Source: Heterodera schachtii (taxonomy: Eukaryota; Nematoda; Chromadorea; Rhabditida; Heteroderidae). From it: 64,000 nt of DNA. Within the stretch, counting starts at the first letter, position 1. Each line of letters begins with the position of its first letter. Positions 20,497 through 34,200 of this stretch are shown here, one piece after another. Location: assembly GCA_023374025.1 (NCBI GenBank), contig SIJG01000019.1, forward strand, positions 372,864-436,863, given 5' to 3'. Under the pieces are notes generated by a model, which saw only the letters and a program-made list of their open reading frames with translations, had not been told where the DNA came from and searched no databases. The translations under genes and the position numbers were made by a program.

Positions 20497-21360
20497 AAGA
20501 AACTAATTGACGTTTTATTTGATGGTCAAATAGTATAAAAATAGATTGATTTTGCGCATATTACGTAAATTCTAACAAAATTTTATAATAATAAATAAAT
20601 AGCTATTAAAAAGTTTAGCAATAAAGAATACCAAAGCTATATTAAGAAAGTAAGGCACTGCAAATAAATTACACAGACAATGGGAAAGAATATAAATATA
20701 GTATAATTGGACAAAATGATTATATAAATTGGCAATTGGTCCAATCTCAAAATTTGGTAATTTTTTGATGAAAATTTATTTCCAACGGCGCTTATCGGCT
20801 CTGCTGGACCCCAAAAACTCCTATCCGGCGGCGCAAATTATTTAAAATATTACCTAAAATCGAAAATTTAAAAATGATCACCTTTTAAATTAATAATTTG
20901 CTTATTTTTGAAATTTCTGGTCGAGAAACAATTAATTTACAGAAAACCTATTAATCATTTCGTCAATTCACACCAAAAACTTAAAATGTAAAAACAAAAA
21001 AATAAACTTTAAAAATGGAAAATATATTTATTTGAATTAATACCGCATTTTCGACAATTATTACATAATTAAAATGATCAACAAAAGATATTTCATCTCA
21101 TCATTTAACCATCAATTAGAAATAAAATTTATTCAAATATTTTTACCTAGTTTTATGAAAAAATTAAAATAATTTAATTGTTATTAAAGAATCAAATATT
21201 CAAAATATACACAATACTGAATTTAACTAAGCATGCTAAAAATGCAAATAAAATATAAATATATATAATTCAAATAAAAAAAGTAATTTAATTTCAATAA
21301 CTGTAGATTAGAATTTTTTTAATATTATAGTTACTTAAATACCAAAAATCAGGAACAATA
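20497..21360. other. AT-rich spacer before the 177-bp satellite
   Basis: No gene seen. A GC-richer patch at 20780-20840 (CAACGGCGCTTATCGGCTCT) is unexplained. Confidence 0.5.
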
Positions 21361-24300
21361 TAGCTTTTAATTTTAAATTGTTCTGAAACCAATAACTTAA
21401 TCTGTTTAAAATAGTCCCATATGAACTAACATGTAAAAAGTGCCTTTACGCAACAATCTCCCATCTGGGGTCCTTCATTTTAGGTAGGCATTGAACCGTA
21501 TACAAAAACTCTCACATTCTAAAATAACTCAATTAAAACAGCTTTTAATTTTAAATTGTTCTGAAACCAATAACTTAATCTGTTAAAATAGTTCCATATG
21601 AACTAACATGTAAAAAGTGCCTTTACGCAACAATCTCCCATCTGGGGTCCTTCATTTTAGGAAGGCACTGAACCGTATACAAAAACTCTCACATTCTAAA
21701 ATAACTCAGTTAAAACAGCTTTTAATTTTAATTGTTCTGAAATCAATTATTTTATCTGTATAAAATAGTCCCATATGAACTAACACGTAAAAAGTGCCTT
21801 TACGCAACAATCTCCCCTCTGGGGTCCTTCATTTTAGGAAGGCACTGAACCGTATACAAAAACTCTCACATTCTAAAATAACTCAGTTAAATCAGCTTTT
21901 AATTTTAATTGTTCTGAAACCAATAATTTAATCTGTTATAAAATAGTTCCATATGAACTAACACTGTAAAAAGTGCCTTTACGCAACAATCTCCCCTCTG
22001 GGGTCCTTCATTTTAGGAAGGCACTGAACCGTATACAAAAACTCTCACATTCTAAAATAACTCAGTTAAATCAGCTTTTAATTTTAATTGTTCTGAAACC
22101 AATAATTTTATCTGTTTAAAATAGTCCCATATGAACTAACATGTAAAAAGTGCCTTTACGCAACAATCTCCCATCTGGGGTCCTTCATTTTAGGAAGGCA
22201 CTGAACCGTATACAAAAACTCTCACATTCTAAAATAACTCAGTTAAATCAGCTTTTAATTTTAATTGTTCTGAAACCAATAATTTAATCTGTTATAAATA
22301 GTTCCATATGAACTAACATGTAAAAAGTGCCTTTACGCAACAATCTCCCATCTGGGGTCCTTCATTTTAGGAAGGCACTGAACCGTATACAAAAACTCTC
22401 ACATTCTAAAATAACTCAGTTAAATCAGCTTTTAATTTTAATTGTTCTGAAACCAATAATTTTATCTGTTTAAAATAGTCCCATATGAACTAACATGTAA
22501 AAAGTGCCTTTACGCAACAATCTCCCATCTGGGGTCCTTCATTTTAGGAAGGCACTGAACCGTATACAAAAACTCTCACATTCTAAAATAACTCAGTTAA
22601 AACAGCTTTTAATTTTAATTGTTCTGAAATCAATTATTTTATCTGTATAAAATAGTCCCATATGAACTAACACGTAAAAAGTGCCTTTACGCAACAATCT
22701 CCCCTCTGGGGTCCTTCATTTTAGGAAGGCACTGAACCGTATACAAAAACTCTCACATTCTAAAATAACTCAATTAAAACAGCTTTTAATTTTAATTGTT
22801 CTGAAACCAATAATTTTATCTGTATAAAATAGTCCCATATGAACTAACACGTAAAAAGTGCCTTTACGCAACAATCTCCCATCTGGGGTCCTTCATTTTA
22901 GGTAGGCATTGAACCGTATACAAAAACTCTCACATTCTAAAATAACTCAATTAAAACAGCTTTTAATTTTAAATTGTTCTGAAACCAATAACTTAATCTG
23001 TTAAAATAGTTCCATATGAACTAACATGTAAAAAGTGCCTTTACGCAACAATCTCCCATCTGGGGTCCTTCATTTTAGGTAGGCATTGAACCGTATACAA
23101 AAACTCTCACATTCTAAAATAACTCAATTAAAACAGCTTTTAATTTTAATTGTTCTGAAACCAATAACTTAATCTGTTTAAAATAGTTCCATATGAACTA
23201 ACATGTAAAAAGTGCCTTTACGCAACAATCTCCCCTCTGGGGTCCTTCATTTTAGGTAGGCATTGAACCGTATACAAAAACTCTCACATTCTAAAATAAC
23301 TCAATTAAAACAGCTTTTAATTTTAAATTGTTCTGAAACCAATAACTTAATCTGTTAAAATAGTTCCATATGAACTAACATGTAAAAAGTGCCTTTACGC
23401 AACAATCTCCCATCTGGGGTCCTTCATTTTAGGAAGGCACTGAACCGTATACAAAAACTCTCACATTCTAAAATAACTCAGTTAAAACAGCTTTTAATTT
23501 TAATTGTTCTGAAATCAATTATTTTATCTGTATAAAATAGTCCCATATGAACTAACACGTAAAAAGTGCCTTTACGCAACAATCTCCCCTCTGGGGTCCT
23601 TCATTTTAGGAAGGCACTGAACCGTATACAAAAACTCTCACATTCTAAAATAACTCAGTTAAAACAGCTTTTAATTTTAATTGTTCTGAAATCAATTATT
23701 TTATCTGTATAAAATAGTCCCATATGAACTAACACGTAAAAAGTGCCTTTACGCAACAATCTCCCCTCTGGGGTCCTTCATTTTAGGAAGGCACTGAACC
23801 GTATACAAAAACTCTCACATTCTAAAATAACTCAGTTAAAACAGCTTTTAATTTTAATTGTTCTGAAATCAATTATTTTATCTGTTTAAAATAGTCCCAT
23901 ATGAACTAACATGTAAAAAGTGCCTTTACGCAACAATCTCCCCTCTGGGGTCCTTCATTTTAGGAAGGCACTGAACCGTATACAAAAACTCTCACATTCT
24001 AAAATAACTCAGTTAAATCAGCTTTTAATTTTAATTGTTCTGAAACCACTAATTTAATCTGTTTAAAATAGTCCCATATGAACTAACATGTAAAAAGTGC
24101 CTTTACGCAACAATCTCCCCTCTGGGGTCCTTCATTTTAGGAAGGCACTGAACCGTATACAAAAACTCTCACATTCTAAAATAACTCAATTAAAACAGCT
24201 TTTAATTTTAATTGTTCTGAAACCAATAATTTTATCTGTATAAAATAGTCCCATATGAACTAACACTGTAAAAAGTGCCTTTACGCAACAATCTCCCCTC

Positions 24301-24592
24301 TGGGGTCCTTCATTTTAGGAAGGCACTGAACCGTATACAAAAACTCTCACATTCTAAAATAACTCAGTTAAAACAGCTTTTAATTTTAATTGTTCTGAAA
24401 CCAATAATTTTATCTGTATAAAATAGTCCCATATGAACTAACACGTAAAAAGTGCCTTTACGCAACAATCTCCCCTCTGGGGTCCTTCATTTTAGGAAGG
24501 CACTGAACCGTATACAAAAACTCTCACATTCTAAAATAACTCAATTAAAACAGCTTTTAATTTTAATTGTTCTGAAACCAATAATTTTATCT
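21361..24592. repeat. 177-bp satellite, about 18 tandem copies
   Basis: Each unit contains GTGCCTTTACGCAACAATCT, CTGGGGTCCTTCATTTTAGG, TGAACCGTATACAAAAACTC and CAGCTTTTAATTTTAATTG. The CTGGGGTCC motif recurs every 177 bp (for example 21465, 21642, 21819), 18 times. Copies are highly alike but differ at linked sites: CATCT or CCTCT, GTAGGCATT or GAAGGCACT, ACATG, ACACG or ACACTG, and CAATTAAAAC, CAGTTAAAAC or CAGTTAAATC. No stop-free frame is conserved. The array is GC-richer than its surroundings and ends abruptly at 24592. Confidence 0.97.
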
Positions 24593-27500
24593 TATTGCAT
24601 ATTTTTAACAATTATTTATTAATTTAATAACTTCATGTTATTGTATAGAATAGATTTACTACTTTTACTCATTTTATATAATGGCTTTTCTAAGAAACAA
24701 CATTTTTGATTTAATAAAAAGACGTTCTTTTAAATTGGCAAATATTTAATTATTATTTTTCAATAATTTGTGAATAAAGGTAGATGCTTTTTTTCAGATA
24801 AAGATCTAAAGAACATTTAACTGTCTTTGTATTCTTGTTAGTTAGTCTCTAAATTTATTTAATTTAATAACTGCGTACAAATTATGTTATTATATTTTTG
24901 AATGTTTTAAATTTAAAATTTGATACTGGTTTTTTACTAACAACGAACGAACTCTTTCTTAATTTTCATTTTTATTTGATATTATTATTTAAAAATACAA
25001 ATAAATGCTCAAGCAATTCTTAATTATTTTTTCTTGTGCATATTTAAATTTAAGACTTATTCTTGTAATTGACCGATTTTTTAAAGTTGGTTAAGTTAAA
25101 TTTAAAAAATAATTTTGCTCCTTGAACAAACTCTGAGTTTTTTCATTTAAATTTTTATTAAGGTATTTTGTTAAATTAATATAAAGACATTAATATTTAA
25201 CAAAATTTAAACAGCTAATTATATTTTTTTCGGCTTTACAATAAATAAAATATTTATTTATTTTATCAGTAAAAAATTTGCACCAAACTTTTAAAATTTA
25301 GATTTTATTTATTTAGAAGTTTTAAATTTACACGCCTCAAACTTTATTATTCCAGTCTTTTTATTTACAATTTAGCGTGCTTAATTTTATTTTTTATAAT
25401 TTTTGCTTCTTTATTATTTATTTAAATTTTTTAATTGAAATATTTTCAGATTTATTATTTTGTACATTATAATTATAAATATTGTATTGCTGCATTAGGT
25501 AGATTATTCTATAATTTAATTGTGGGTATAAAAATCTGTTTTATGATTTATTTGGGTATCTTCTAACTTGTAAGAATTTTCGTTGGGGACGAGATGAAAA
25601 GTTAAAATATATTTTTGATTGTTTAAATAAAATAGAATTTTTAAAAATTATTTATTTCGAAAAATGAATTAATTCAATTAAGTAAAAAATATAATAAATA
25701 GCTGTTATTTTATTGATCAGTATGAGATTTGAAATGATCTCATAAGAGGGATTACTCAAAACTCAATTTGAAACATAAGAATTCTAATCTTAAACGGGCA
25801 CTATGAATAGTTTAATAATTTATAATTATAAGTAGAAATACAAAAACTAATATAAATAATATTGAGTATCGGCCAAACAATATTTCTTATACCAGAGCTT
25901 AAAATGAATTCAATCAGTACTTACTTTTGTTGATTGATTCGGCCAATTTTAATAACGAAGATAAAAGAAATTATAACATATTTGTGCAGTACAATTAAAT
26001 AATAAAAAAACAGCTCTTTGAAAAACGAGAGAGAATGTCCAAATGTCAAGAGAAAATATCAAAATAATGGAACATTAAATATTTTGTTTATTGAAATTTT
26101 TTTGAATATTCAGAAACAGTAGTTTTTTTTTACAATTTTATAATATCTAAAAATGTTAATACATTTATTTATAATGAATTCAAAGAATAAAATAAATTCA
26201 TGTTTTATAAAAATTAAGAAGATGCAATATAAGAAATATTTAATTTTTTAAAACATGAGCGATAGTATACATTAATAAACACCTTACCAAATAATTTTAA
26301 TTTTACTGATAAAGTAAATAAAAATTAATTTTAATTGTATAACAAATTAATATCTAAGAGAAAAATATTAAAAATGCTTTAAGCCAAGTTAATGAATGAA
26401 TTAAATAATGATGGTTTAAAAAATTTAGCGTTTTTCAACAAGCGCAGTATGTAGATCTGCTTAATCAAATTCATTATTTTAATATTTAATTAAATAAAAT
26501 TTTATGCAATTTTATATGGCAACAACTTAACATATTGCTAATAATATTTCGAAAAATATTGTGAATTGAAAAATTAATTAATTAACTCCTAGCACTCTGA
26601 GGCCAGCCAACTGTTGTTTTTGAACGATTTCGCCCTTCGGTTCCCAATTCAACCACCTGCGCACCAGCTGCTCAATTTATGAACAGACTTGGCCTGAGGG
26701 GTTGGAGAGAATTTTGAGATGAATTAAAGAAAGACAAAAGGAATGAGGAAATCAAACGTGTACTACAAAAAATTAATATAGCTTTATAATAAGAAATTGA
26801 TAAAAAATTATTTAAAAAATTGTAAAGATCTACACTTTAACTTTAATTGTTAAATAGCCAAAATGATAATTCAGGAAATTGGATACCAATTAAAACGTGA
26901 ATGACTCCTCAATGAAAAACAAGAATTGAACAATCGTAAAAAACGCAGAAATGAAAGTTTTTACAAATTAGATAAGTCTTTGCGATTTTTTAAGAAAAAA
27001 TTTTTTGGCGCAGTCAGCACTAAGGTATAAATGAGAAAGTCTTTTGTTAATTATAAACTCATAAACTGGCCAAAATGTTATTTTTAATAAACGAGCTTCA
27101 TTTATTCGCCTTGGTCTTATAATAAAATATAATAATTTTTTATTTCTTCCTAAAATTTTCTTGTCTGTGCTCCCGTAATCGGGTCAATGGAATTTTCCGT
27201 GTGATTTTGCTTTTTGCCACAAATCTCTTGAACTTCGTTTAAAAATTAATCTTTCTTATTTCGTATTTAATTAGCAACAAACATTATTCTTTTTTGGATT
27301 TAGTTTAAAAAAGTTGTATGCTTATTTTTTAATTTTTTTTTACTTTTAGTCAATTAAATTAATATAACTCATATTTTATTTAAATTGTATTTGTTCACAT
27401 GTCGATTCTTCCGGGTTAATTAATATCATTTAAAGTCCGTGTTTGTTTATTATTTATAGTAAAAATGTTTTATGTTGTTTATATTTAAATAAAGATAAAA

Positions 27501-28149
27501 ATCAAAGAAATAAATTGTTTTCTTTAAATTCTTTGCTTTCTTTTTTCAATCTGAAATTCTGCTATTTACCTTAATTAATGCATTAGATTTTTAAAATGAA
27601 ACAGTTCCTATTAAGCAACTTCTATATACAGCTAATTGTTTTTCGTTTTAATCTTAAATATTCTGTTTCAATTTTTATTCGGTTCACTTTGTGTAACATC
27701 AAAAAGGACATTAAACATTTGTTATTTTATTAAAAAGTCTGCCATTTGATTTGATTCATTATATTTAATTTTATCATTGATAAGTTATTAGCTTTATTAT
27801 AGAAAATTTATTCGAGTTATTTTTTTATAACTTCCATGCTTCGCAATGTTTAAAAGAAGCATTGAATACTCCCAAGTTTATATGTTTTCTTAGTTTTTTA
27901 AATTAATTTTCTAAACTTTGGATTTAAATATCTACTAAGACATGATGGATTCCAATTGTTTATTATTTATAGTAAAAATGTTTTTTGTTGTTTATATTTA
28001 AATAAAGATAAAAATCAAAGAAATAAATTCTTTTCTTTAAATTATTTACTTTCTTTTTTCAATCTAAAATACTGCTGTTTATTTTTATTATTTCACAATA
28101 ATTAATGCATTAGATTTTTAAAATCTGCTATCATGATACAATCAAAGTA
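24593..28149. other. AT-rich gene-poor tract with small GC patches
   Basis: No gene seen. T-rich to about 25.6 kb, A-rich to about 27.0 kb, then T-rich. A GC patch at 26587-26710 (GAGGCCAGCCAACTG, TCGCCCTTCGGTTCCC) stands out. It was inspected for tRNA boxes and coding frames and neither is convincing. Confidence 0.5.
27444..28122. repeat. ~150-bp direct repeat, two copies 514 bp apart
   Basis: Copies at 27444-27596 and 27958-28122 share TTATTTATAGTAAAAATGTT, GTTTATATTTAAATAAAGAT and AATTAATGCATTAGATTTTT with few differences. The second has a short insertion near 28090. Origin unknown; it may be the long end repeat of a decayed element or a local duplication. Confidence 0.75.
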
Positions 28150-28275
28150 CCGTATTTTCTCTAATTAAGGCCCTGTCTCCATTAAAGGCCCTGTCTCCAA
28201 TTATGTCCCCCTTTCTGAGGATGTTGAAAAATAATCACCCCGTCTCTATTTATCCCCCCAGGGGATAAATAGAAT
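28150..28275. mobile_element. Partial relative of the CCGTAT-ended TA element
   Basis: After a TA, the sequence CCGTATTTTCTCTAATTAAG followed by GCCC matches the end of the element at 48030. Two imperfect repeats follow (ATTAAAGGCCCTGTCTCC; AATTATGTCCCCC), then a small hairpin around TATCCCCCCAGGGGATA. No matching right terminus was found, so the copy is truncated or rearranged. Confidence 0.55.
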
Positions 28276-31200
28276 TATTATTATTTTGTAAATCTTATTT
28301 TTAATAAAAATTAATTTTAATTAATTCTGAATTAAAATTCATTTACCTAAATGTTTAATAAACATGAAAAAATAATACAGAAAAATCACTTCTTTACTCA
28401 AGTCCGAACCTAACCCACCCCGGTGCTATGTCGTTTTTAGAGCTCGGTATTTTGAAATTCGGTATTTTTCGATGTATTTAGGTCAGAAACAAACGAGCTT
28501 GCATTTTTTAAGCATTTAAATTCATCGCAGTTGTCTTTATTTTGCTCTCTGGTTTGAAAGTTTATTTATTTTATTGCTATATTTTCTATATTCACATTAA
28601 TATTTTTCTATAGTTTTTTCTCAAAATCTTTTAAGTTTATATATAAATGTCTTAAGCACAAGGATTGATTCCATGAAGAATTCCTTCGTTTCAATTAACA
28701 TAATTTGTAATAACAATGAAATGACATTCTTTTGCCTTTTTTTGGGTTAATTTATGTATTTTCCATAAAGTATTTTATGTTATTTTTAAAAATAATGATT
28801 TTTAATTTAGTTTTATGTAATCAAATTTCTTTTCAAATTTTGCATAATAATTTAATTCTACTTTGTTCCATTAAATTTTTATTTGATTTATAAGGGAACT
28901 TTTGTACACATTTGTGGTTTCGAACGCAATAAGACCTGAAAAATTCTATAAAAATCTTAAAGCATATGTATGCAAACTTCCTTGTCTTCTAAATTTCAAT
29001 TTGGTCATCAAACGGTTAATTTTGTGAATTTTCTCGGTTTTCAGATAAGTTGGCACCTTCAAATAAAAAATGGAATCTGTAAACCAAATTGACTCAGAAT
29101 GCCATTGTACGACTAGTAGATAATAAATTATATAAAAAATGAATTAATGTGAATTTTAATCACTTTACTCAATAATTTATTTATACTCATCATCGTATCG
29201 ATCGTCTTTTATAAAAAAAGAGACAAGCAATTAATTAAATCTTTACTAAAAAAGCTATATTTAACCAATTTAATAAATTGAGATTAATATATTTTTTTCA
29301 TTTTAAACAAATTAAATTATTATAAAAAAATATGTAACATAAAAATTTTATACGAGAAAAAAAAATTTAAAAACTATTAAAAACAGTTGAAATAATAAAT
29401 GTTGATTTATAACAAAATATAAAAAATATGTCATATGTCATACAGCATCTGATTTTACTTATTCCGTTTCAATTCTATTTTAATTAATTTTTAAACCCGT
29501 TCCGTCAATTTCATCAAGTAGTTTTTTTTTCTAATATGCTTTGAGATAATTAATCAATCGCTTTATTTTTAATAGACAATAAAAATCGTGTAGGATTTGA
29601 ATTTCATTGAAATAGATAATCCGATATTATTTCCAAATTATTGAATATATTGTGGCTTAATATTTATTTAAAAAATCACAAGAATTAAAAATGGTGTGTT
29701 ATTTTAATGAATTTAGTAATGATTATTTTTTAATTTCTTTAAATTCTAAAGTTAAAAATCAAATATAAATTCAATATATTGGACAACAAATTAACCCTAT
29801 CTAAAATTAAATAAAAATTAAATTTAAAATTTAACTATAACTATAACTAAATAGTTATAAAAACATAAAAATATAAAACAAAAATAAGAAAAATTTAATT
29901 AATAAACTCGGAAGTGTCAGGTGGGAATGTTATGAAGGCATATTAACTCACTGATTAAATATTAAAAACAAATAACCCAAAACTTAAATATCAACCATGC
30001 TGAACCTGAAAAAATTCATTTAATTTAATAAAAAATGTTTCATTAAATAATTCATGACACAAATTTCTTTATAAAATATATAAAATTTTTTTATAAAGCT
30101 GAGAATACTAAAATAAATATTAAATTCAATTAGATTAAAACTATAAAAAAAGAAGAATAAGTCAAGAAGTTGGACAAAAAACCAGTTCAGCACACGGTGT
30201 TTATTTTAAAATAAATGAAAATTAATAGAAGAAAATTTATAATTAAAATAATATTTAGCGATAGAAAATGGGCATTAAAACGGTAACAAAATATATTAAG
30301 TATTATTCCATTTAACACATAATTAATTACTTATTAAATAAAAAGCATAGATTAAATATAAACATAATTTAATAAATTGTGTAAATGAATATAATACAAA
30401 TGAATCCGAATAAAAAATGAATAAACAATTTAATAAAATTTTATTTGAAAGAAAACCAAGGAAATTAATTGTCACTTCCTGCCAAGACTGGAAGTAAATA
30501 AATTAATAACGAAATATTAGTAAAATAGTAAAATATATTACATTATAAACTACAATAGATAGATAGTAAAATTATAAGCATTAAAACGTATTTAAAACCG
30601 AATTAAGAAAGATCAGCTTATCTGTTGAAACTATAAACATAAGATTAATGAGCATAAAAAAATACAAAAAAAAAGTTATCAAATAACATTAAACTGAATA
30701 ATGTAAATCGATTCAATTGTTACATGTACAAAAATCTGACCAACTTTTCTCATGAAATAAAAACAACTAGGCCATACTTTTTAATATAAGAAAGTTCGAA
30801 AATATTAAAATGATAACAAAGAATAAAAAGATGTTAAAAAGAGCTGATGATTTATTTTTTTGTTAATTACTTTTGGTATCAAAGAATTATATTAAATTCT
30901 TCCACTAAAACCTAATGTAAAGGTGCTTAAGTTATCAAGTTTAAAAAGAACAGCCCAAAACGAAAAACAATACTATTGAAAATTAGTATCATTTGGATGG
31001 AATTTGTAATTCTTATGAATTTTTCTATAACAAACTATATATATTTAAAAATCAAAAAAATGTTAATTAAATTTTATACAATAAACTCTTTATTTAGGAA
31101 ACCTTAAAAAATTTAATTTATTAACAGTATATGTGAAAGACTAAAACATTAAACTAAGTAAAACTAAACCACTTAGCAATAGAAAAAGCGCTAAAAACAA

Positions 31201-34200
31201 TTTTATAATTCATGGAATAGAACCAGCATAATAGGTATTAGATAAAACTCTAAAATCTAAAGCTTTAATCAGGGTAAAAAGAAAAAGAATAAACTTGAAC
31301 GAATTAATTATATAATAATTAAAGTATTTAATTATAACACTGCACAATCAAATGAATTGAAATAAAAACAGTGACTGACGAATAAGGATAAAAATTATTC
31401 ATTAGATTTAAAAAAACAATAATTTAATACTAAAATTAAAAAGAAATAAAATTTAATAAAATTATAGCATTAATTCAAGAACAAAACTATCAAATTTGAA
31501 AAGGCTGATGAAGTTTGATTTCACATTTGTTGTTGCACTAATAATTATCAAATAAAGAATGAAAATACAAAACCTAAAACAAGTTCATTAAAATTTAGTA
31601 AATACCTAAAAGTTTATAATTAAAATATGCGAAAATAAAATGTTTACATAATTTTTAAGCAAATCAAACAAATTTTATCGATTATTCAACAGACAACCGA
31701 ATGGATCTTGAAAACGCTCTCAACAAGATTAATGTTCGATATAATTTAAGAAATTATAACAATGAACATATTTACACATTCAGAACCAAAAGTTTTAGGC
31801 ATATTCTATACAATTAAACCACAAGAAAGCGAGAGATTAACAAAAAATAAATTTAACAATTAATAATAAAATAAACCATTTGCTTTGATGTTTGTGCTAT
31901 CTTCTTTAAAATTAAATCTTTAAATACCAAAACAAAGTTAAATTTTTCACATAAAGGCATATAATCCAACAATAATTGATTAAATCACCGACCGTACAAT
32001 TTATTTATTTCATAAAATATAAAAGTTGCAAGTAACGTTAAATTAAAACGTTGAAGAAAATTTTCAAAATGTGAATTTTATTAAACTAATTCACTTGAAA
32101 TTATTATTTTAGGCAAAAATGCATAATTTTTGTTAATTGAAAAATCGTACAAATACATAATCCAATGTGTACTTAATTTTCCTAGTTCAACCGTGTGAAC
32201 GAGCTTGAAAAATATAAATTAAGAAATAAAAATATATGAGAAAATGAATATATTAAAGAAAAATATCGGTGTCAAAAAATATTAAAAAAACAAAAAGTAG
32301 GAGTTCAAAAGTAATATACCTTATAAATATAAAATACTTTTAAAAACTACAAATTAAATTAACCAATTAATTTTCAACTTAATTACCATATGAAAAAAAG
32401 AGGATAAACTGAGTAAAACAATTTCTTTTATCATTTTGTGCTCACGCAACTAATTTATTTTTCTAATATTCATTAAATGTAAATCCGACTAAAAAGCATT
32501 CCGTATTATACTTAAAAGGAAATGAGCAAAAATATTAGCGGAAACTCTAAAATTTTAAAATAACAAAATAAAATAAAAGAAAACATTAAAAACAAGCTTG
32601 AAAAAAACAAAATAAATTTAAACCAAAAACCAATTAAAAAGAAGCTTTTGTATATGAATATCATTAAAACGCTCACCCCTAGAAAAAGTAAAAATTTAAT
32701 TAATTAATAAATCATTTAATTTAATAAAGTAAAATTAATAGCTTTAGAGAAAATATCTAAATTAGAATTGAAACGAAGACAATATAAAATAAATTATAAA
32801 ATATTTCACTTATTTTTAATAATGACGTAAGAAAATAAATTTTGGAATATTAAAAAATTATAGTTTATGAATAAATCTGATTAAAAATTTACATATGGAC
32901 TATTAAAGATGAAATATCCTACAGATAATAATCATTACATTTAGAAAATTATCAATTAGAAAAATATTTCGACATATTGAAATAAAAAGCAAAAAAGTAT
33001 CATGATAAAATTTGGCTAAACAAACAAAAAACTAAACCCATTTTATATTATTTTATTATAGTTTTCTAAAATTTCTGAAATTTATTCTAGTGAATGTTGA
33101 ATTACTATTGAACTTGAATGCCATCATGAAATGTTAATTTTATTGAATTTGCGCCAGGTATTTTAATGTGATTTTTTGTTTATCATTGACGCAAAAAATT
33201 ATTAAAATTTTTCGTTAAGGTTATTTCAACAAATTTGATTTGCTTCCTAAATTTCTCTTTCTTATTGCAAATTCGAAAAATATATTAAAAATATTTTTAA
33301 TAAATGAATAATATTTTTTGATTCGAATAATTTTGAGTTTAGAGATAAATAATAAAGTTTTTAAAAATCCTATTTATTATTAAGATTTTGAGCAAGAAAT
33401 ATTTCATTAATTTTACTTTTGTTTATGATTTGTTTGAAAATTATTTCCTTTAATTAACGTGAGTTTTTTCAGATTTCATTATTAACTAAATATATAAGTT
33501 TTTAGTCTAGTTTGGTAATTAGGAATCAAATTATTAATAGATGAAAGTTCCGTTCTCTATGTTCAAAAGCTAATAGCAATAAGTGTAACTTAAATCACGA
33601 GATGTGTTGGTCTTTGCGTCAGAAACGGCTTGTGTAACTTAAATTAGAATTGAAACGAAGACAATATAATATAAATTATAAAATATTTCACTATTTTTAA
33701 TAATGACGTAAGAAAATAAATTTTGAAATATTAAAAAATTAAAAATTTTTAATGTGATTTTTTGTTTATCATTGACGCAAAATTAATAAACATAGCCGAA
33801 AGAGGGGTATGAAAAAAAACAAAAGAAGATTTTAAAAATAAAAAGCCGAGTTACATTAAAAGAAATATTATAAAGAAAATTAATAACTTAAAGTTTAATA
33901 AATAGAAAACATGAAAATTTAATTTTGCAACAGAAAAACAGAAATTCATAATAATTGAAATAATAAAAGTTTTGAGTTGGCACTTTTTATTAGCATAAAT
34001 GTTTCAGTTCGTCTCTTTCTTTGGTTGGAATGCGGAACAAGAAAGCACCTGGTTAAAAAAGTTTAAAAAATAATTTATTCATAGATTTGGTATAAATGCA
34101 CCAACTGCATAAGTTAAATAGCTTTCAAGAAATATTCCTGAAGAAATCTTTTAATTTTCAATACATGAAAAGCAAAAAAAAAATGATATAAATACTAAAA

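Noticed and set aside
19930..20510. 9-bp AAACTAATT direct repeat as the target duplication of the foldback
   Set aside because: It lies outside unmatched sequence; AAATTCAAAT directly abuts the inverted tips on both sides and is the better candidate.
21361..24592. CRISPR-like regular repeat pattern
   Set aside because: Units are contiguous 177-bp satellite copies without unique spacers; the genome is eukaryotic.
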